DNA from: Candidatus Kuenenia stuttgartensis
Lineage (GTDB): Bacteria; Planctomycetota; Planctomycetia; Pirellulales; UBA1268
Direction: 5' to 3'
NCBI GenBank assembly: GCA_945870505.1
Contig: CAMBSN010000028.1
Coordinates: 1-33,537, forward strand
Length of the DNA: 33,537 nucleotides
The notes below the pieces were generated by a model. That model saw nothing but the letters and a program-made list of their open reading frames with translations, was not told the DNA's origin and ran no database searches. Both the position numbers and the translations under genes were made by a program. Every line of letters starts with the position of its first letter. Position 1 is the first letter of the stretch. This document shows positions 8,161 through 18,576 of the stretch, in pieces.

Positions 8161-10346
8161 ACTGGCGGGGCGCGTCGTGGCCCGGTGCGTTGGTCGCGGC
8201 GCTGATGCTGATGCTCGGTGGCGGCGGCCCGCAAACGCATGGGGCCGAGCCCGGCCGGCTCGACGTGGAGGCAGGCTTCGGCGGCCGCTGGCGGATCGGG
8301 TCGTGGACGCCGCTGGTGGTGTCGGCTACGGATGGCGGGCTCAGGGCCGGGCAGGAGGTCCGCGTCTGGGCCGAGGACGACGACGGCCAGCTGGTCGGAT
8401 CGCCGGCCGCCCTCGCTGCGCAGGTGGGCGATCGCATCGAGGCGCGGGTGTGCGTGCGGTTCGGTCGGCCGTCGGGCCGTTATCGCATCGACGTGGCCAC
8501 TCTCGGCGGAGGGGCTACCACGACGATGGAAGACCGGCTGGTCGATCCGATCGTGTCGACCGACCACGTGATTGTTGCGTATGGCGACCTGCCTCCCGTT
8601 GCCAGAGCCGCCCGGCTGGTCGACCGCGATCGGGGAAGCACCACGGTGGTCATGACCGACGCGCCGCCGTATGCCGCGACCGCGTCGCGGCGGAGTTTTG
8701 ATGCCGTCGAGGCCATCGTCATCAGCGGCAGCGCGGCGACCCGGCTGCCGCCCGACGTCCGCGAGGGAATCGATGCCTGGGTTCGGGACGGCGGCAGTCT
8801 CGTCTTCGTCTGCGGGGCGTCGGCCGCGGAGGTGGCCGTGACCGGATCTCCGGTATCCGACTGGCTACCAGGAACCTTCGAAAAGATTGTGCGCCTCAGA
8901 CGCCTCGGGCCGATCGAGGCCTATGCCCGGGCCGGCGGACTCGTCGATCGCGTGCCACCCGACGGGGTGCCGGTGCCGCGGTTTGTGGGGCCGATCTCGG
9001 GCGTCGTGCTGGTGTCGGCGGTTGAGGCGGGCGGCGGTCCGGTCGTCACCCGCTCTGCCCGCGGACTTGGCACCATCACCTGGCTCGGCCTCGATCTCGA
9101 CGGCGAGCCGCTGCGAGGCTGGTCGGGCTGCGACACGCTCCTGGCCGCGGCGCTCGGCGGGCGATCACGAGGCGGGCTCGATCAGCGGCCCTCCGAACGA
9201 TCCGGGATGCCTGATCTGGCAGGCCAGTTGCATGCCGCGCTCGACACGTTCCCCGCCACCGCCACGTCGGCTGATCAGGCACCTCATGGCCGGAAGGTGT
9301 CGCCCGTTCCCTTTGAGGTGATCGCCGGACTCGGCCTGCTCTACGTGCTCTGTCTCTATCCGCTCGACTGGTGGTTCGTCTCGCGGCAAAAACGGCCAGG
9401 GGTCGCCTGGCTCACGCTCCCGATCCTGGCGGCCGGTTTCACGGCTGCTGCATGGGGCCTGAAGGGCCGATGGGGCGGCGGTCGCGAGGCGATCGCCCAC
9501 ACGGCCGATGTGATCGACGTCGATGCCGGCAGCGGACACATCCGCGGGACGTCGTGGCTCGCCGTTCTCTCGCCGGAGAACGACACGCTCGACGTGGCCG
9601 TGGAGCCGGCGACGGGCACGGCCTGCGCCGACCGCAAGGCAGCCGTGACCTGGTGGGGCGTGGCGGGCCGCGGGTTTGGCGGACTCGATGCCGCGGTTGG
9701 GCATCCGTCGCTGGCGGCGGCTGACTACGGCTACGGCGGCTCGCTCGCCGCGCTCGAAGACGTGCCCGTCGCCGCCGCGGCGAGCAGGCTCTTCGAGGCG
9801 GAATGGTCGGGCTGCGCCGACGTGCCGGTGGTGACCTCCTCGCTCGCCCTCACCTCGCAGGCCACGCTGGCCGGTGCCGTGTCGCACCACCTGCCGTTCG
9901 CCATCGAAAACTGCCGACTGCTTCACGCCGGCTGGCTCTACGACGTGGGCACGCTCCGGCCTGGCGATCGTTACGACACCGCGACCGGCCGGGGGCCGCG
10001 GTCGCTGGCCAGCGCCCTCACCCGCCGCGCGGCCGCCAAGGATCGCGAGGCCGGCATGACGTGGGATCCGACGAACGCCGATGTCGCCCGAATCATCGAG
10101 GTGGCGGCGTTCCAGGGGGCCGCGGGAGGCATCGCCTACACCGGCCTCGAGGCGGGCCGCCTCGGCCGCCTCGATCTCTCGCCGCTGCTCGCCGTCGATC
10201 GGGCCGTGCTCGTCGGCACCGTGGCGGCGGGGGTGCCGGCGACCCGCTGGGACGTCGGCGGCGCCGCCGGCCCGCTGGCCACCTCGGCCGCCACCCCGAC
10301 GCTCTGCCGGATCGTGATTCCCCTCGCCGCGGAGGCTCTTCCATGA
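8157..10346 (+). CDS. Large exported/membrane protein of unknown function, GATase-like N-terminal region
   Basis: Signal-like N-terminus, 'AIVISGSAATRLPPDVREGIDAWVRDGGSLVFVCG', hydrophobic segments 'FEVIAGLGLLYVLCLYPLDWWFV' and 'VAWLTLPILAAGFTAAAWGL'; ATGA overlaps with both neighbours. Confidence 0.7.
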   Translation: MNWRGASWPGALVAALMLMLGGGGPQTHGAEPGRLDVEAGFGGRWRIGSWTPLVVSATDGGLRAGQEVRVWAEDDDGQLVGSPAALAAQVGDRIEARVCVRFGRPSGRYRIDVATLGGGATTTMEDRLVDPIVSTDHVIVAYGDLPPVARAARLVDRDRGSTTVVMTDAPPYAATASRRSFDAVEAIVISGSAATRLPPDVREGIDAWVRDGGSLVFVCGASAAEVAVTGSPVSDWLPGTFEKIVRLRRLGPIEAYARAGGLVDRVPPDGVPVPRFVGPISGVVLVSAVEAGGGPVVTRSARGLGTITWLGLDLDGEPLRGWSGCDTLLAAALGGRSRGGLDQRPSERSGMPDLAGQLHAALDTFPATATSADQAPHGRKVSPVPFEVIAGLGLLYVLCLYPLDWWFVSRQKRPGVAWLTLPILAAGFTAAAWGLKGRWGGGREAIAHTADVIDVDAGSGHIRGTSWLAVLSPENDTLDVAVEPATGTACADRKAAVTWWGVAGRGFGGLDAAVGHPSLAAADYGYGGSLAALEDVPVAAAASRLFEAEWSGCADVPVVTSSLALTSQATLAGAVSHHLPFAIENCRLLHAGWLYDVGTLRPGDRYDTATGRGPRSLASALTRRAAAKDREAGMTWDPTNADVARIIEVAAFQGAAGGIAYTGLEAGRLGRLDLSPLLAVDRAVLVGTVAAGVPATRWDVGGAAGPLATSAATPTLCRIVIPLAAEALP

Positions 10347-11287
10347 TCGAGACGATCGACCTCACCAAGAAGTACGGCGATTTCTTCGCGCTCGAATCGC
10401 TCACGCTGAAGTTGGAGCAGGGAGACCTGTTCGGCTTCATCGGCCCTAACGGCGCCGGCAAGACAACCACGATCCGCATCCTCTCGACGCTGCTCTCGCC
10501 CACCTGGGGCGAGGCCTACGTCTGCGGCCACTCCATCTACACGCACCCCCGCGAGATTCGCCGCGCCATCGGCTACATGCCCGACATCTTCGGCGTGTAC
10601 GACGACATGCGGGTGATCGAATACCTGGAGTTCTTCGCGGCCGCCTACCGGATCGACGGCCCGAAGCGGCGGCAGGTGGCGGAGCGGTCGCTGGAGTTGG
10701 TCGACCTTGTTGCCAAGCGAGACGAACTGGTCACCAGCCTGTCGCGGGGCATGACGCAGCGGCTCGGCCTGGCCCGCGTGCTGCTGCACGATCCGCAGGT
10801 GCTCCTTCTCGATGAGCCCGCCAGCGGCCTCGACCCCCGCGCCCGGATCGAGATGCGGAACCTGCTCAAGCGACTCCAGGGCATGGGCAAGACGATCCTG
10901 GTGTCGAGCCACATCCTTCCGGAGCTGGCCGACATCTGCAATCGCGTGGGCATCATCGAGTACGGCCGGCTGCTGGCGTGTGGCAACGTGCAAGACCTGC
11001 TCGCGCAGGTCCGCGGTCGGCCGACGGTTCGCATCCGGGTGGTGGGATCTCCCGAGGCGGCGGCGAAGGCGTTGGAGCGGTGTTCCGAGGCGGCAGCGGT
11101 GACGGTCAAGGATGGCGAGGTGGTGGTGGCGCTGGCCGATGGGATTCCGGACGGCTCGGCGCTGGCGGCCCGCCTCGTCGCCGACGGTCACGGCCTGGTG
11201 TCGCTTCGCGAACAGGAGGTCAACCTAGAGACGGCCTTCCTGGAACTCACCCGCGGCGCCCTGGCGCGGCCGGCCGGGGATGCCTGA
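10343..11287 (+). CDS. ABC transporter ATP-binding protein
   Basis: Walker A 'GPNGAGKTTTIR', signature 'LSRGMTQRLGLARVLLHDPQVLLLDEPASGLDP', H-loop 'LVSSHIL'. Confidence 0.95.
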   Translation: MIETIDLTKKYGDFFALESLTLKLEQGDLFGFIGPNGAGKTTTIRILSTLLSPTWGEAYVCGHSIYTHPREIRRAIGYMPDIFGVYDDMRVIEYLEFFAAAYRIDGPKRRQVAERSLELVDLVAKRDELVTSLSRGMTQRLGLARVLLHDPQVLLLDEPASGLDPRARIEMRNLLKRLQGMGKTILVSSHILPELADICNRVGIIEYGRLLACGNVQDLLAQVRGRPTVRIRVVGSPEAAAKALERCSEAAAVTVKDGEVVVALADGIPDGSALAARLVADGHGLVSLREQEVNLETAFLELTRGALARPAGDA

Positions 11288-11361
11288 CCGGCACGCGGGT
11301 GGGGGCTTCTGCTATTCTCCGCGACGGCGGCATCCCCGCGGGTGCCCAGATCGATCGTGCC

Positions 11362-12153
11362 ATGAAACGAGGGAGCGAGGTCGTCATGCGGAGTCCATCG
11401 CGGTTGGGTGTCGTGATCGTGATCGGGGCGTGGGCGTGCGCCTGCCGACTCGTCAACGTGCAGGGCACGGTCGAGACACTGGCGGTGCCGCCGGTCGCGG
11501 GGCCGCAGGCTTCGGCCGATGACATGGGCTATGCGATGGGCTTCCGGATCGGGCAGCAGATCCTCGCCGAGCAGCAGCAGATGGGGACGCCCGTCGATCC
11601 GGCCGGGCTCGCGGCGGGCCTCGCCGACTCGGTCTCGGGCAAGCAGCCGCGTCTCGACGAGCCGAAGTTTCGCGCGGCGCTCGCCGGCCTCGAGGCGGTG
11701 ATGCGGCAGAAGCAACGCGAGATGGTCGAGAAGTTGCAGGCCGCGGCCAAGGCCAACCTGGCGAAGGGGGTCGAGTATCTCAAGAAGAAGTCAGCCGAGC
11801 CCTCCGTGAAGGCGCTGCCGAGTGGGTTGCTCTACGAGGTGCTCAAGGAAGGAACGGGGCCGCAGCCCACCCTCGACGACGTGGTCACGGCCCATTACGC
11901 CGGCGCGCACATCGACGGCACGCGGTTCGATGGCACCGATCCGGCAGGGCCGCCGGCGGAGTTTCCGCTGCGCGGTGTCGTTCCCGGCTGGCAGGAGGCG
12001 CTGCCGCTGATGAAGACCGGCTCGAAGTGGCGGATCCACCTCCCGCCGGCCTTGGGCTACGGCGACGAGGGTTCGCCCCCCACGATCGAGCCCAACGAGG
12101 TGCTGGTATTTGAAATCGAACTCGTCGGCAGTCAGCCTGGCCCCAAGCGGTGA
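11362..12153 (+). CDS. FKBP-type peptidyl-prolyl cis-trans isomerase (exported, with N-terminal FKBP_N-like domain)
   Basis: 'MGYAMGFRIGQQI', 'LPSGLLYEVLKEGTGPQPTLDDVVTAHYAGAHIDGTRFDGT', 'RGVVPGWQEALPLMKTGSKWRIHLPPALGYGDEGSPPTIEPNEVLVFEIELV'. A later ATG at 11386 is also possible. Confidence 0.9.
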   Translation: MKRGSEVVMRSPSRLGVVIVIGAWACACRLVNVQGTVETLAVPPVAGPQASADDMGYAMGFRIGQQILAEQQQMGTPVDPAGLAAGLADSVSGKQPRLDEPKFRAALAGLEAVMRQKQREMVEKLQAAAKANLAKGVEYLKKKSAEPSVKALPSGLLYEVLKEGTGPQPTLDDVVTAHYAGAHIDGTRFDGTDPAGPPAEFPLRGVVPGWQEALPLMKTGSKWRIHLPPALGYGDEGSPPTIEPNEVLVFEIELVGSQPGPKR

Positions 12154-12185
12154 AACCCGCCCGGACGGCGGCGAGGGGAGGGGTG

Positions 12186-13397
12186 ATGCGTCGAGTCGTT
12201 GCGGCCTTCGCAACCATCGGAGCGTTGGCCTGTGGGGCCGCGGTCGCTGCCCCGGCCGACAGCTTCGTCGCCGCCCGAGAGCGGATGGTCCGCGACGACA
12301 TCGCTGCCGCCGGCGTGACCGATCCACGGGTGCTGGAGAGCATGCGGACCACGCGGCGGCACGAGTTCGTGCCGGCTGCGCAGCGGGCGAAGGCCTACCT
12401 CGACATGGCGCTGCCGATCGGCGAGGCGCAGACGATCTCAGGGCCGCTGGTGGTGGCGGTGATGACCGAGCAGTTGCGACCGCAGCCCGGTGATCGGGTG
12501 CTCGAGATCGGCACGGGCAGCGGCTATCAGGCGGCGGTTCTCGCACCGCTCGTAAAGACGGTCTATTCCATCGAGATCGAGAAGCCACTCGCGGACAAGG
12601 CTGCCCGCACCCTCGATCGCCTCGGCTACGACAACGTCGTGACGAAGGCCGGCGACGGCTTTCAGGGCTGGCCGGAGCAAGCGCCCTTCGACGGCATCAT
12701 CGTCACCTGTTCGCCGGAGGACGTTCCGCAGCCGCTGCTCGACCAGCTCGCCGATGGTGGACGGATGGTGATTCCAGTCGGCGAGCGGTTTGAGCAGAGG
12801 CTCGTGAGGATCACCCGCCGCGGTGCGGAACTGGTTCGCGAGACGATCGAGCCGACGCTGTTCGTGCCGATGACGGGCGCCGCTGAGGAGTCGCGACGCG
12901 TGCAGCCCGACGGTGGTCGGCCGTCGGTCAGGAACGGCGGCTTCGAGGACCTGATCGAAGGCGGAAGGCTGCCGGCGGCCTGGTACTACGGCCGGCAGTG
13001 CGAGGTGGTCAGCGAGGGGGCAGGGCAGGGGAGTTGCGCGCTTCGGTTTCACAACTCCGAGCCGGGCCGGCCGGCCCAGATCTTTCAAGGCTTCGCCGTG
13101 GACGGCGCGAAGGTTCAGAGCCTCCGCGTCAGTGCGAAGGTCTGCAGTCGCGGCGTGATCGCCGGACGCACTCCGGACGAACGGCCCTGTTTCGCGGTCC
13201 GGTTTCTCGACGCCGATCGCCGCCGATCATCGACAGCGATCGTGGGTCCCTGGACCGGTGACTTCGATTGGACTGACGTGGATGACCGGATCGACGTGCC
13301 GGCATGGGCCAGGGAGGGCAGCCTCATGGTCGGCATGGCCGGTGCGACCGGCACGTTCGAGGTGGACGCCGTGGGCCTGGAAGGCGAGTCGCGGTGA
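12186..13397 (+). CDS. Protein-L-isoaspartate O-methyltransferase-like domain with signal peptide and C-terminal carbohydrate-binding-like domain
   Basis: 'MRRVVAAFATIGALACGAAVAA' signal; 'QTISGPLVVAVMTEQLRPQPGDRVLEIGTGSGYQAAVLAPLVKTVYSIEIEKPLADKAARTL'; C-terminal 'NGGFEDLIEGGRLPAAWYYG' start of a jelly-roll-like module. An upstream in-frame GTG exists at 12150. Confidence 0.85.
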   Translation: MRRVVAAFATIGALACGAAVAAPADSFVAARERMVRDDIAAAGVTDPRVLESMRTTRRHEFVPAAQRAKAYLDMALPIGEAQTISGPLVVAVMTEQLRPQPGDRVLEIGTGSGYQAAVLAPLVKTVYSIEIEKPLADKAARTLDRLGYDNVVTKAGDGFQGWPEQAPFDGIIVTCSPEDVPQPLLDQLADGGRMVIPVGERFEQRLVRITRRGAELVRETIEPTLFVPMTGAAEESRRVQPDGGRPSVRNGGFEDLIEGGRLPAAWYYGRQCEVVSEGAGQGSCALRFHNSEPGRPAQIFQGFAVDGAKVQSLRVSAKVCSRGVIAGRTPDERPCFAVRFLDADRRRSSTAIVGPWTGDFDWTDVDDRIDVPAWAREGSLMVGMAGATGTFEVDAVGLEGESR

Positions 13398-13598
13398 ACG
13401 CCTTCCCTGGCGGACGACCCTTAAAAAAACAGAGTTTTCGGCCTCATCTGCCATGCCGCTCCCCGCCCGCGGTCGGCGGCAGCAGATTTCCGAGGTCGGC
13501 CAATCGCGGCAATTAGAAAAATCTGACGGAATATCTTCCCTAGAATCCTTGATTTGCCTAACCGGCAAACTATCTTTGCTCAGCATAACGGCATGGTG

Positions 13599-13615
13599 CC
13601 CGAAACCGTTTCGGG
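13599..13615. promoter_or_regulatory. Perfect inverted repeat CCCGAAA-CCG-TTTCGGG upstream of the TIGR03000 gene
   Basis: Read directly; 7-bp arms with 3-nt spacer, in an unusually A+T-rich intergenic stretch. Confidence 0.4.
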
Positions 13616-13660
13616 GCTGGCCGCAACATTAACGCGAAATAACTCGGGAGTTTCACCGAC

Positions 13661-14785
13661 ATGGTGTCGCAGCGTCGCTGGATTCGAATCGCTGGATTGG
13701 TTTCGTTTGTCGCGGTCGCCGCGGCGACCTGCGACGTGCAGGCCGGCTGGCACCACCGCTATCGTGGCTACGGCTCGTCGGGCTCGTCCGGTGGCTCTTC
13801 GGGCGGTTCGTCCGGCGGGAGCTCGGGTGGATCGTCTGGTGGCAACTCGGGCTCGTACAGCGGCGGGTCGTCGGGTGGCGGCTACGGCACGTACGGCTCC
13901 TACGGCTCGTCGGGCGGCAGCTTTGGTTCGCACCACGCGTACAAGCGTGCGATGCGTGCGGCGCGTCACGGTTCGTCCGGTGGTAGCTACGGCTCGTCGG
14001 GCGGTTCGTCCGGCGGCAGCTACTCGTCGTCCTACGGCTCCGACGGTGGTTCCTCCGGTGGCTCGTCGGGCGGCTCGTCGGGCGGCTCCTACGGCGGTTC
14101 GTACGGCGGCTACTCCAGCTCGTCGTCTGTTGAGGGCTACTCCTCGGCCATGCCGATCGAGTCATACCGCGTGATCAACGAGACCCCGTCGATGGTCGGT
14201 GGCGAGATCATCGGCACTCCCTCGGCAGTGCCCGGTGCGCTCGACTCCACGTCCCGCGAGACCGTGCCGGCTGACGGCGCGATGCTCGTGGTCGAGGTGC
14301 CGACCGACGCCACGGTGTACGTCAACGGCACGAAGACCACCTCGCAGGGCGCGGTTCGCCGCTACCTGTCACGTGGCCTCGCCGCCGGCCAGAAGTATGA
14401 GTTTGTGGTGCGGATGGCGACCGACGCCGGCAAGGAGACGACCAAGGTTGTCTCGCTGACCGCCGGTCAGCGGTCGAGCGTCTCGTTCAACGCGGCCGTC
14501 GAGGCCCCGAAGACGAGCGTCACCCTCCGCGTGCCGGCCGACGCGAAGGTTTGGCTCGCCGGCAGCGCCACCGCCTCCACGGGCGACGTGCGGACGTTCG
14601 AGACCTCGAGCCTCCCGGCCGGCAAGACCTGGAAGGGCTACGAGATCCGCGTCGCGACCGTCGTCGACGGCCAGGAGCGGACGGTTTCGAAGGTGATCGA
14701 TCTCGCCGCTGGCGACGTCGTTGACCTCGAGCTCGACCCCGCCGCCCGCACGGCGTCGGCCGAGACGACCGCGTCGCTCAACTGA
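13661..14785 (+). CDS. Secreted Gly/Ser-rich protein with two tandem TIGR03000 (Planctomycetes) domains
   Basis: Signal peptide; 'GSSGGSSGGSSGG' tract; two homologous modules 'AMLVVEVPTDATVYVNGTKTTSQGAVRRYLSRGLAAGQKYEFVVRM...' and 'VTLRVPADAKVWLAGSATASTGDVRTFETSSLPAGKTWKGYEIRVA...'. Confidence 0.85.
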   Translation: MVSQRRWIRIAGLVSFVAVAAATCDVQAGWHHRYRGYGSSGSSGGSSGGSSGGSSGGSSGGNSGSYSGGSSGGGYGTYGSYGSSGGSFGSHHAYKRAMRAARHGSSGGSYGSSGGSSGGSYSSSYGSDGGSSGGSSGGSSGGSYGGSYGGYSSSSSVEGYSSAMPIESYRVINETPSMVGGEIIGTPSAVPGALDSTSRETVPADGAMLVVEVPTDATVYVNGTKTTSQGAVRRYLSRGLAAGQKYEFVVRMATDAGKETTKVVSLTAGQRSSVSFNAAVEAPKTSVTLRVPADAKVWLAGSATASTGDVRTFETSSLPAGKTWKGYEIRVATVVDGQERTVSKVIDLAAGDVVDLELDPAARTASAETTASLN

Positions 14786-14815
14786 GCCGCGGATCGGACC
14801 GATTGAGTTCACGAG

Positions 14816-14855
14816 ATCCCCGCGTGGCCCAGTGCCACGCGGGGATTTTCGTTTT
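14816..14855 (+). terminator. Rho-independent terminator of the TIGR03000 gene
   Basis: ATCCCCGCGTGGC-CCAGT-GCCACGCGGGGAT followed by TTTCGTTTT. Confidence 0.9.
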
Positions 14856-14911
14856 CGGACGGCCGCGTGGCTGGCGGTATGACCCGCATGACCGGGATTC
14901 TCGTCACCTTC

Positions 14912-14965
14912 GTAGCACAGGTTTCCAACCTGTGCCTTCCGCGTAGCACAGGTTTTCAACCTGTG
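14912..14965 (+). repeat. Two tandem REP-like GTAG-palindromes
   Basis: GTAGCACAGGTTTCCAACCTGTG (14912-14934) and GTAGCACAGGTTTTCAACCTGTG (14943-14965). Confidence 0.9.
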
Positions 14966-15078
14966 CCGCCGCTCCCGTCCTTCCGGAAAAACGCGACCTA
15001 GGGTTGCCGTGAGCGGCAGTGGAGCGAGCCGGTCGAACGGTCCGATGCTCCCTGCGGGCGAAGAGAGTTGCGCCGTCC

Positions 15079-15666
15079 ATGAAGTCCCCCGAGTCAAACG
15101 CGAGCCGGTGGTCCCCCGTGGCGCGGGGCTGCGCCTCGGTGGCGATCCTCGTCTATCTCGCGGCCGTGATCGTGCCGCCGCTGGCGGGGCCCGCGCCGGC
15201 GAGCGAACTGGCGAACCGCATCCTGCAGCCGTTACGGCCGCTGGTGGGGGCAGTGTATCTCGGTCACGGCTACCGGTTCTTTGCCCCAAACCCCGGCCCC
15301 GGCCACACGATTCACTGGACGATGACCATGCCTGACGGCTCCACGCGGTCCGGTCGGATTCCCGACGAAGCCCTCGACCGCCCGCGGCTGCTCTACCACC
15401 GCCGCTTCATGGTGAGCGAGAAGATCTCGGCGCTCGTCCCCTTGGCCGACGCGCCCGCAGACGTGCGCGAGCGGGCGAAGCGCGACTGGCAGCCGCTCGT
15501 GAAGGGCGTGGCGACGAACCTGCTGCGGCGCGAGGGGGGGCTGAGCGTCACGCTCGAGACGGTCGAGCACTATCTGCCCGATCCCGGTGAGGTGCTCGCC
15601 AGCGGAACGTATGCCGACGCGGTCACACCACTTGGCTCCTACGCCTGGGCGGAGCCGCCGCGATGA
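15079..15666 (+). CDS. Hypothetical membrane-anchored protein, partner of HTTM gene
   Basis: One N-terminal hydrophobic segment 'GCASVAILVYLAAVIVPPLAG'; ATGA overlap with the downstream HTTM gene. Confidence 0.65.
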   Translation: MKSPESNASRWSPVARGCASVAILVYLAAVIVPPLAGPAPASELANRILQPLRPLVGAVYLGHGYRFFAPNPGPGHTIHWTMTMPDGSTRSGRIPDEALDRPRLLYHRRFMVSEKISALVPLADAPADVRERAKRDWQPLVKGVATNLLRREGGLSVTLETVEHYLPDPGEVLASGTYADAVTPLGSYAWAEPPR

Positions 15667-16693
15667 CCACCGTCCGCTCCGTGCCCACCCGCCGCACCGT
15701 CAGCCGGCCAACTGCCCAGCCGCCAGCGCCGGTCGCGGTGAGTCGCGGCTGGCTCGCCGAGTGGGTCGCCGCGTGGAACGCTTTCTGGTTCACGCCGGCC
15801 GATCCGCTTCCGCTCGCCGTGATCCGGATCGTCACCGGCCTAATCCTCACCTGGTCATGCGTCGTCTGGCTGCTCGACGCCGACGCCTTCTTCGGCGATC
15901 GCGGCTGGATGCGGCCCGATCAGGTCTGGCGGATGAACGACCAGCCCTGGCAGTGGAGCGGCTACTTCGCGGCGTCGTCGCCCACCATGATTCGGGTGGT
16001 CGCCGGCATCTCGCTCGTGGCGGCGATCCTTCTCACGATCGGCCTGGCAACCCCGCTGGCAGCCCTTGTCTCGTTTCTCGGTCTCGTCAGCGCCGCGAAT
16101 CGCGCGCCGCTGAATGTCTTCGGCCTCGACGACACGCTCGGCATGCTGCTTGTGCCGTTGGTGATCGGCCCGAGTGGCGCGAGGTTGTCGGTCGACCGCC
16201 TGCTCGCCGGGCCGGGGCGGGGCAGGGGAGGGGAGCGCTCGGTCCGGGCTGGCATCGCCCTGCGGTTACTGCAGGTGCATTTGTGCGTGGTCTATTTCTT
16301 CTCCGGCGCGGGAAAACTCTTCGGGGCGAGCTGGTGGGAGGGCACCGCCCTCTGGGGGGCGATCGCCAACGACCGCTACCGCACCCTCGACCTCCGGGGG
16401 CTCGCGGGCCACCCGCTCGTCGTCAACGCCCTGACTCTTGCGACTCTCTGGTGGGAGGCGACCTACGCCGCCCTCGTCTGGCCGCGGCTGACGCGGCCGC
16501 TTTGCCTCGCGATGGCGATGCTGGTCCACTTGGGCATCGGGCTCGCCATGGGCATGATGGAGTTTGGCCTGGCCATGATCGCCGCCAACCTGGCGTTCGT
16601 TTCGGCCACCACGTTCGAGAGCCTGCTGCGACCGTTCACGTTCCGGAACCCCGATTCGCCCGACATCCTCCCAGGAACCCCTTCGGACCATCC

Positions 16694-16697
<4 letters not shown>
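15663..16697 (+). CDS. HTTM (vitamin K-dependent gamma-carboxylase-like) domain membrane protein
   Basis: 'PLAVIRIVTGLILTWSCVVWLLD', 'ANRAPLNVFGLDDTLGMLLV', 'LQVHLCVVYFFSGAGKLFGASWWEGTALW'. Confidence 0.85.
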
Positions 16698-17724
<1,027 letters not shown>

Positions 17725-17728
<4 letters not shown>

Positions 17729-18576
17729 GTTCGCCGCCGGTGCCCGCCGAGGCGTCCGCGGTCGTCGGCCGACGGATCGCGATTCGACTCGCCTATGAGG
17801 GCACGCGGTACTCGGGCTGGCAGCTGCAGCCAAACCAGGCGACGGTGCAGGGGACTCTCGCCACGGCGATCCGCGAGGTGTCGGGCGAGGACCTCGTGCT
17901 GAAGGGGGCGAGCCGGACCGACGCCGGCGTGCATGCCCTCGACCAGGTGGTGGCCTTCACCTCGACGAGCGGCCACGCCGCCGGCGTCTGGGTGCGGGCG
18001 CTCAACGCCACGCTGCCCCGCGACATCACCGTTCGCGAGGGGAGGGAGGTCGGGCTCGACTTCGATCCCGTGACGGCCGCGATTCGTAAGCGGTATCGCT
18101 TCCGGATCCACGATGCATCCTGGAGGCCGGTGCTCGATCGGCACCTCGTCTGGCACTGGCGGGGCCGGCTCGACGAGGAACGGATGCGGGAGGCGGCCGC
18201 GGCCCTCATCGGCGAGCACGACTTCACGAGTTTCGAGAGCCTGCCCTCCACGCGGCTCTCGAAGGTTCGCACGATCCACTCCCTCGAGGTGTTTCGGCCA
18301 CCGCTGGCCGCAGACGCCCCGGGGGCGGAGGTGTGGATCGAGGTCGAGGGGAACGGTTTTCTGTACAACATGGTCCGGATCATCGCCGGCTCGCTGGTGC
18401 TGGTCGGCGCGGGAAAGCGGTCTCCCGGATGGCTCGGGGAGGCGCTCGCAGCCCGCAGTCGGCCCACTGCGGGCCCGACGGCGCCGCCGCAAGGGCTCGT
18501 GCTCGTGGCGATCGACCTCGGGCATGCCTGGCCGACGACGACCGTACCCAAACCCTCGCACCGCACCCGATCATGA
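17725..18576 (+). CDS. truA: tRNA pseudouridine synthase A
   Basis: 'IRLAYEGTRYSGWQLQPNQATVQGTL', 'GASRTDAGVHALDQVVAF', 'VEGNGFLYNMVRIIAGSLVLVG'. Confidence 0.95.

Noticed and set aside
13580-14174. Long Arg/Ser/Thr-rich ORFs overlapping the TIGR03000 gene (13554..14174 +, 13653..14165 -)
   Set aside because: Low-complexity shadow ORFs of the Gly/Ser-repeat coding region; the + frame at 13661 has a signal peptide and recognisable domains.
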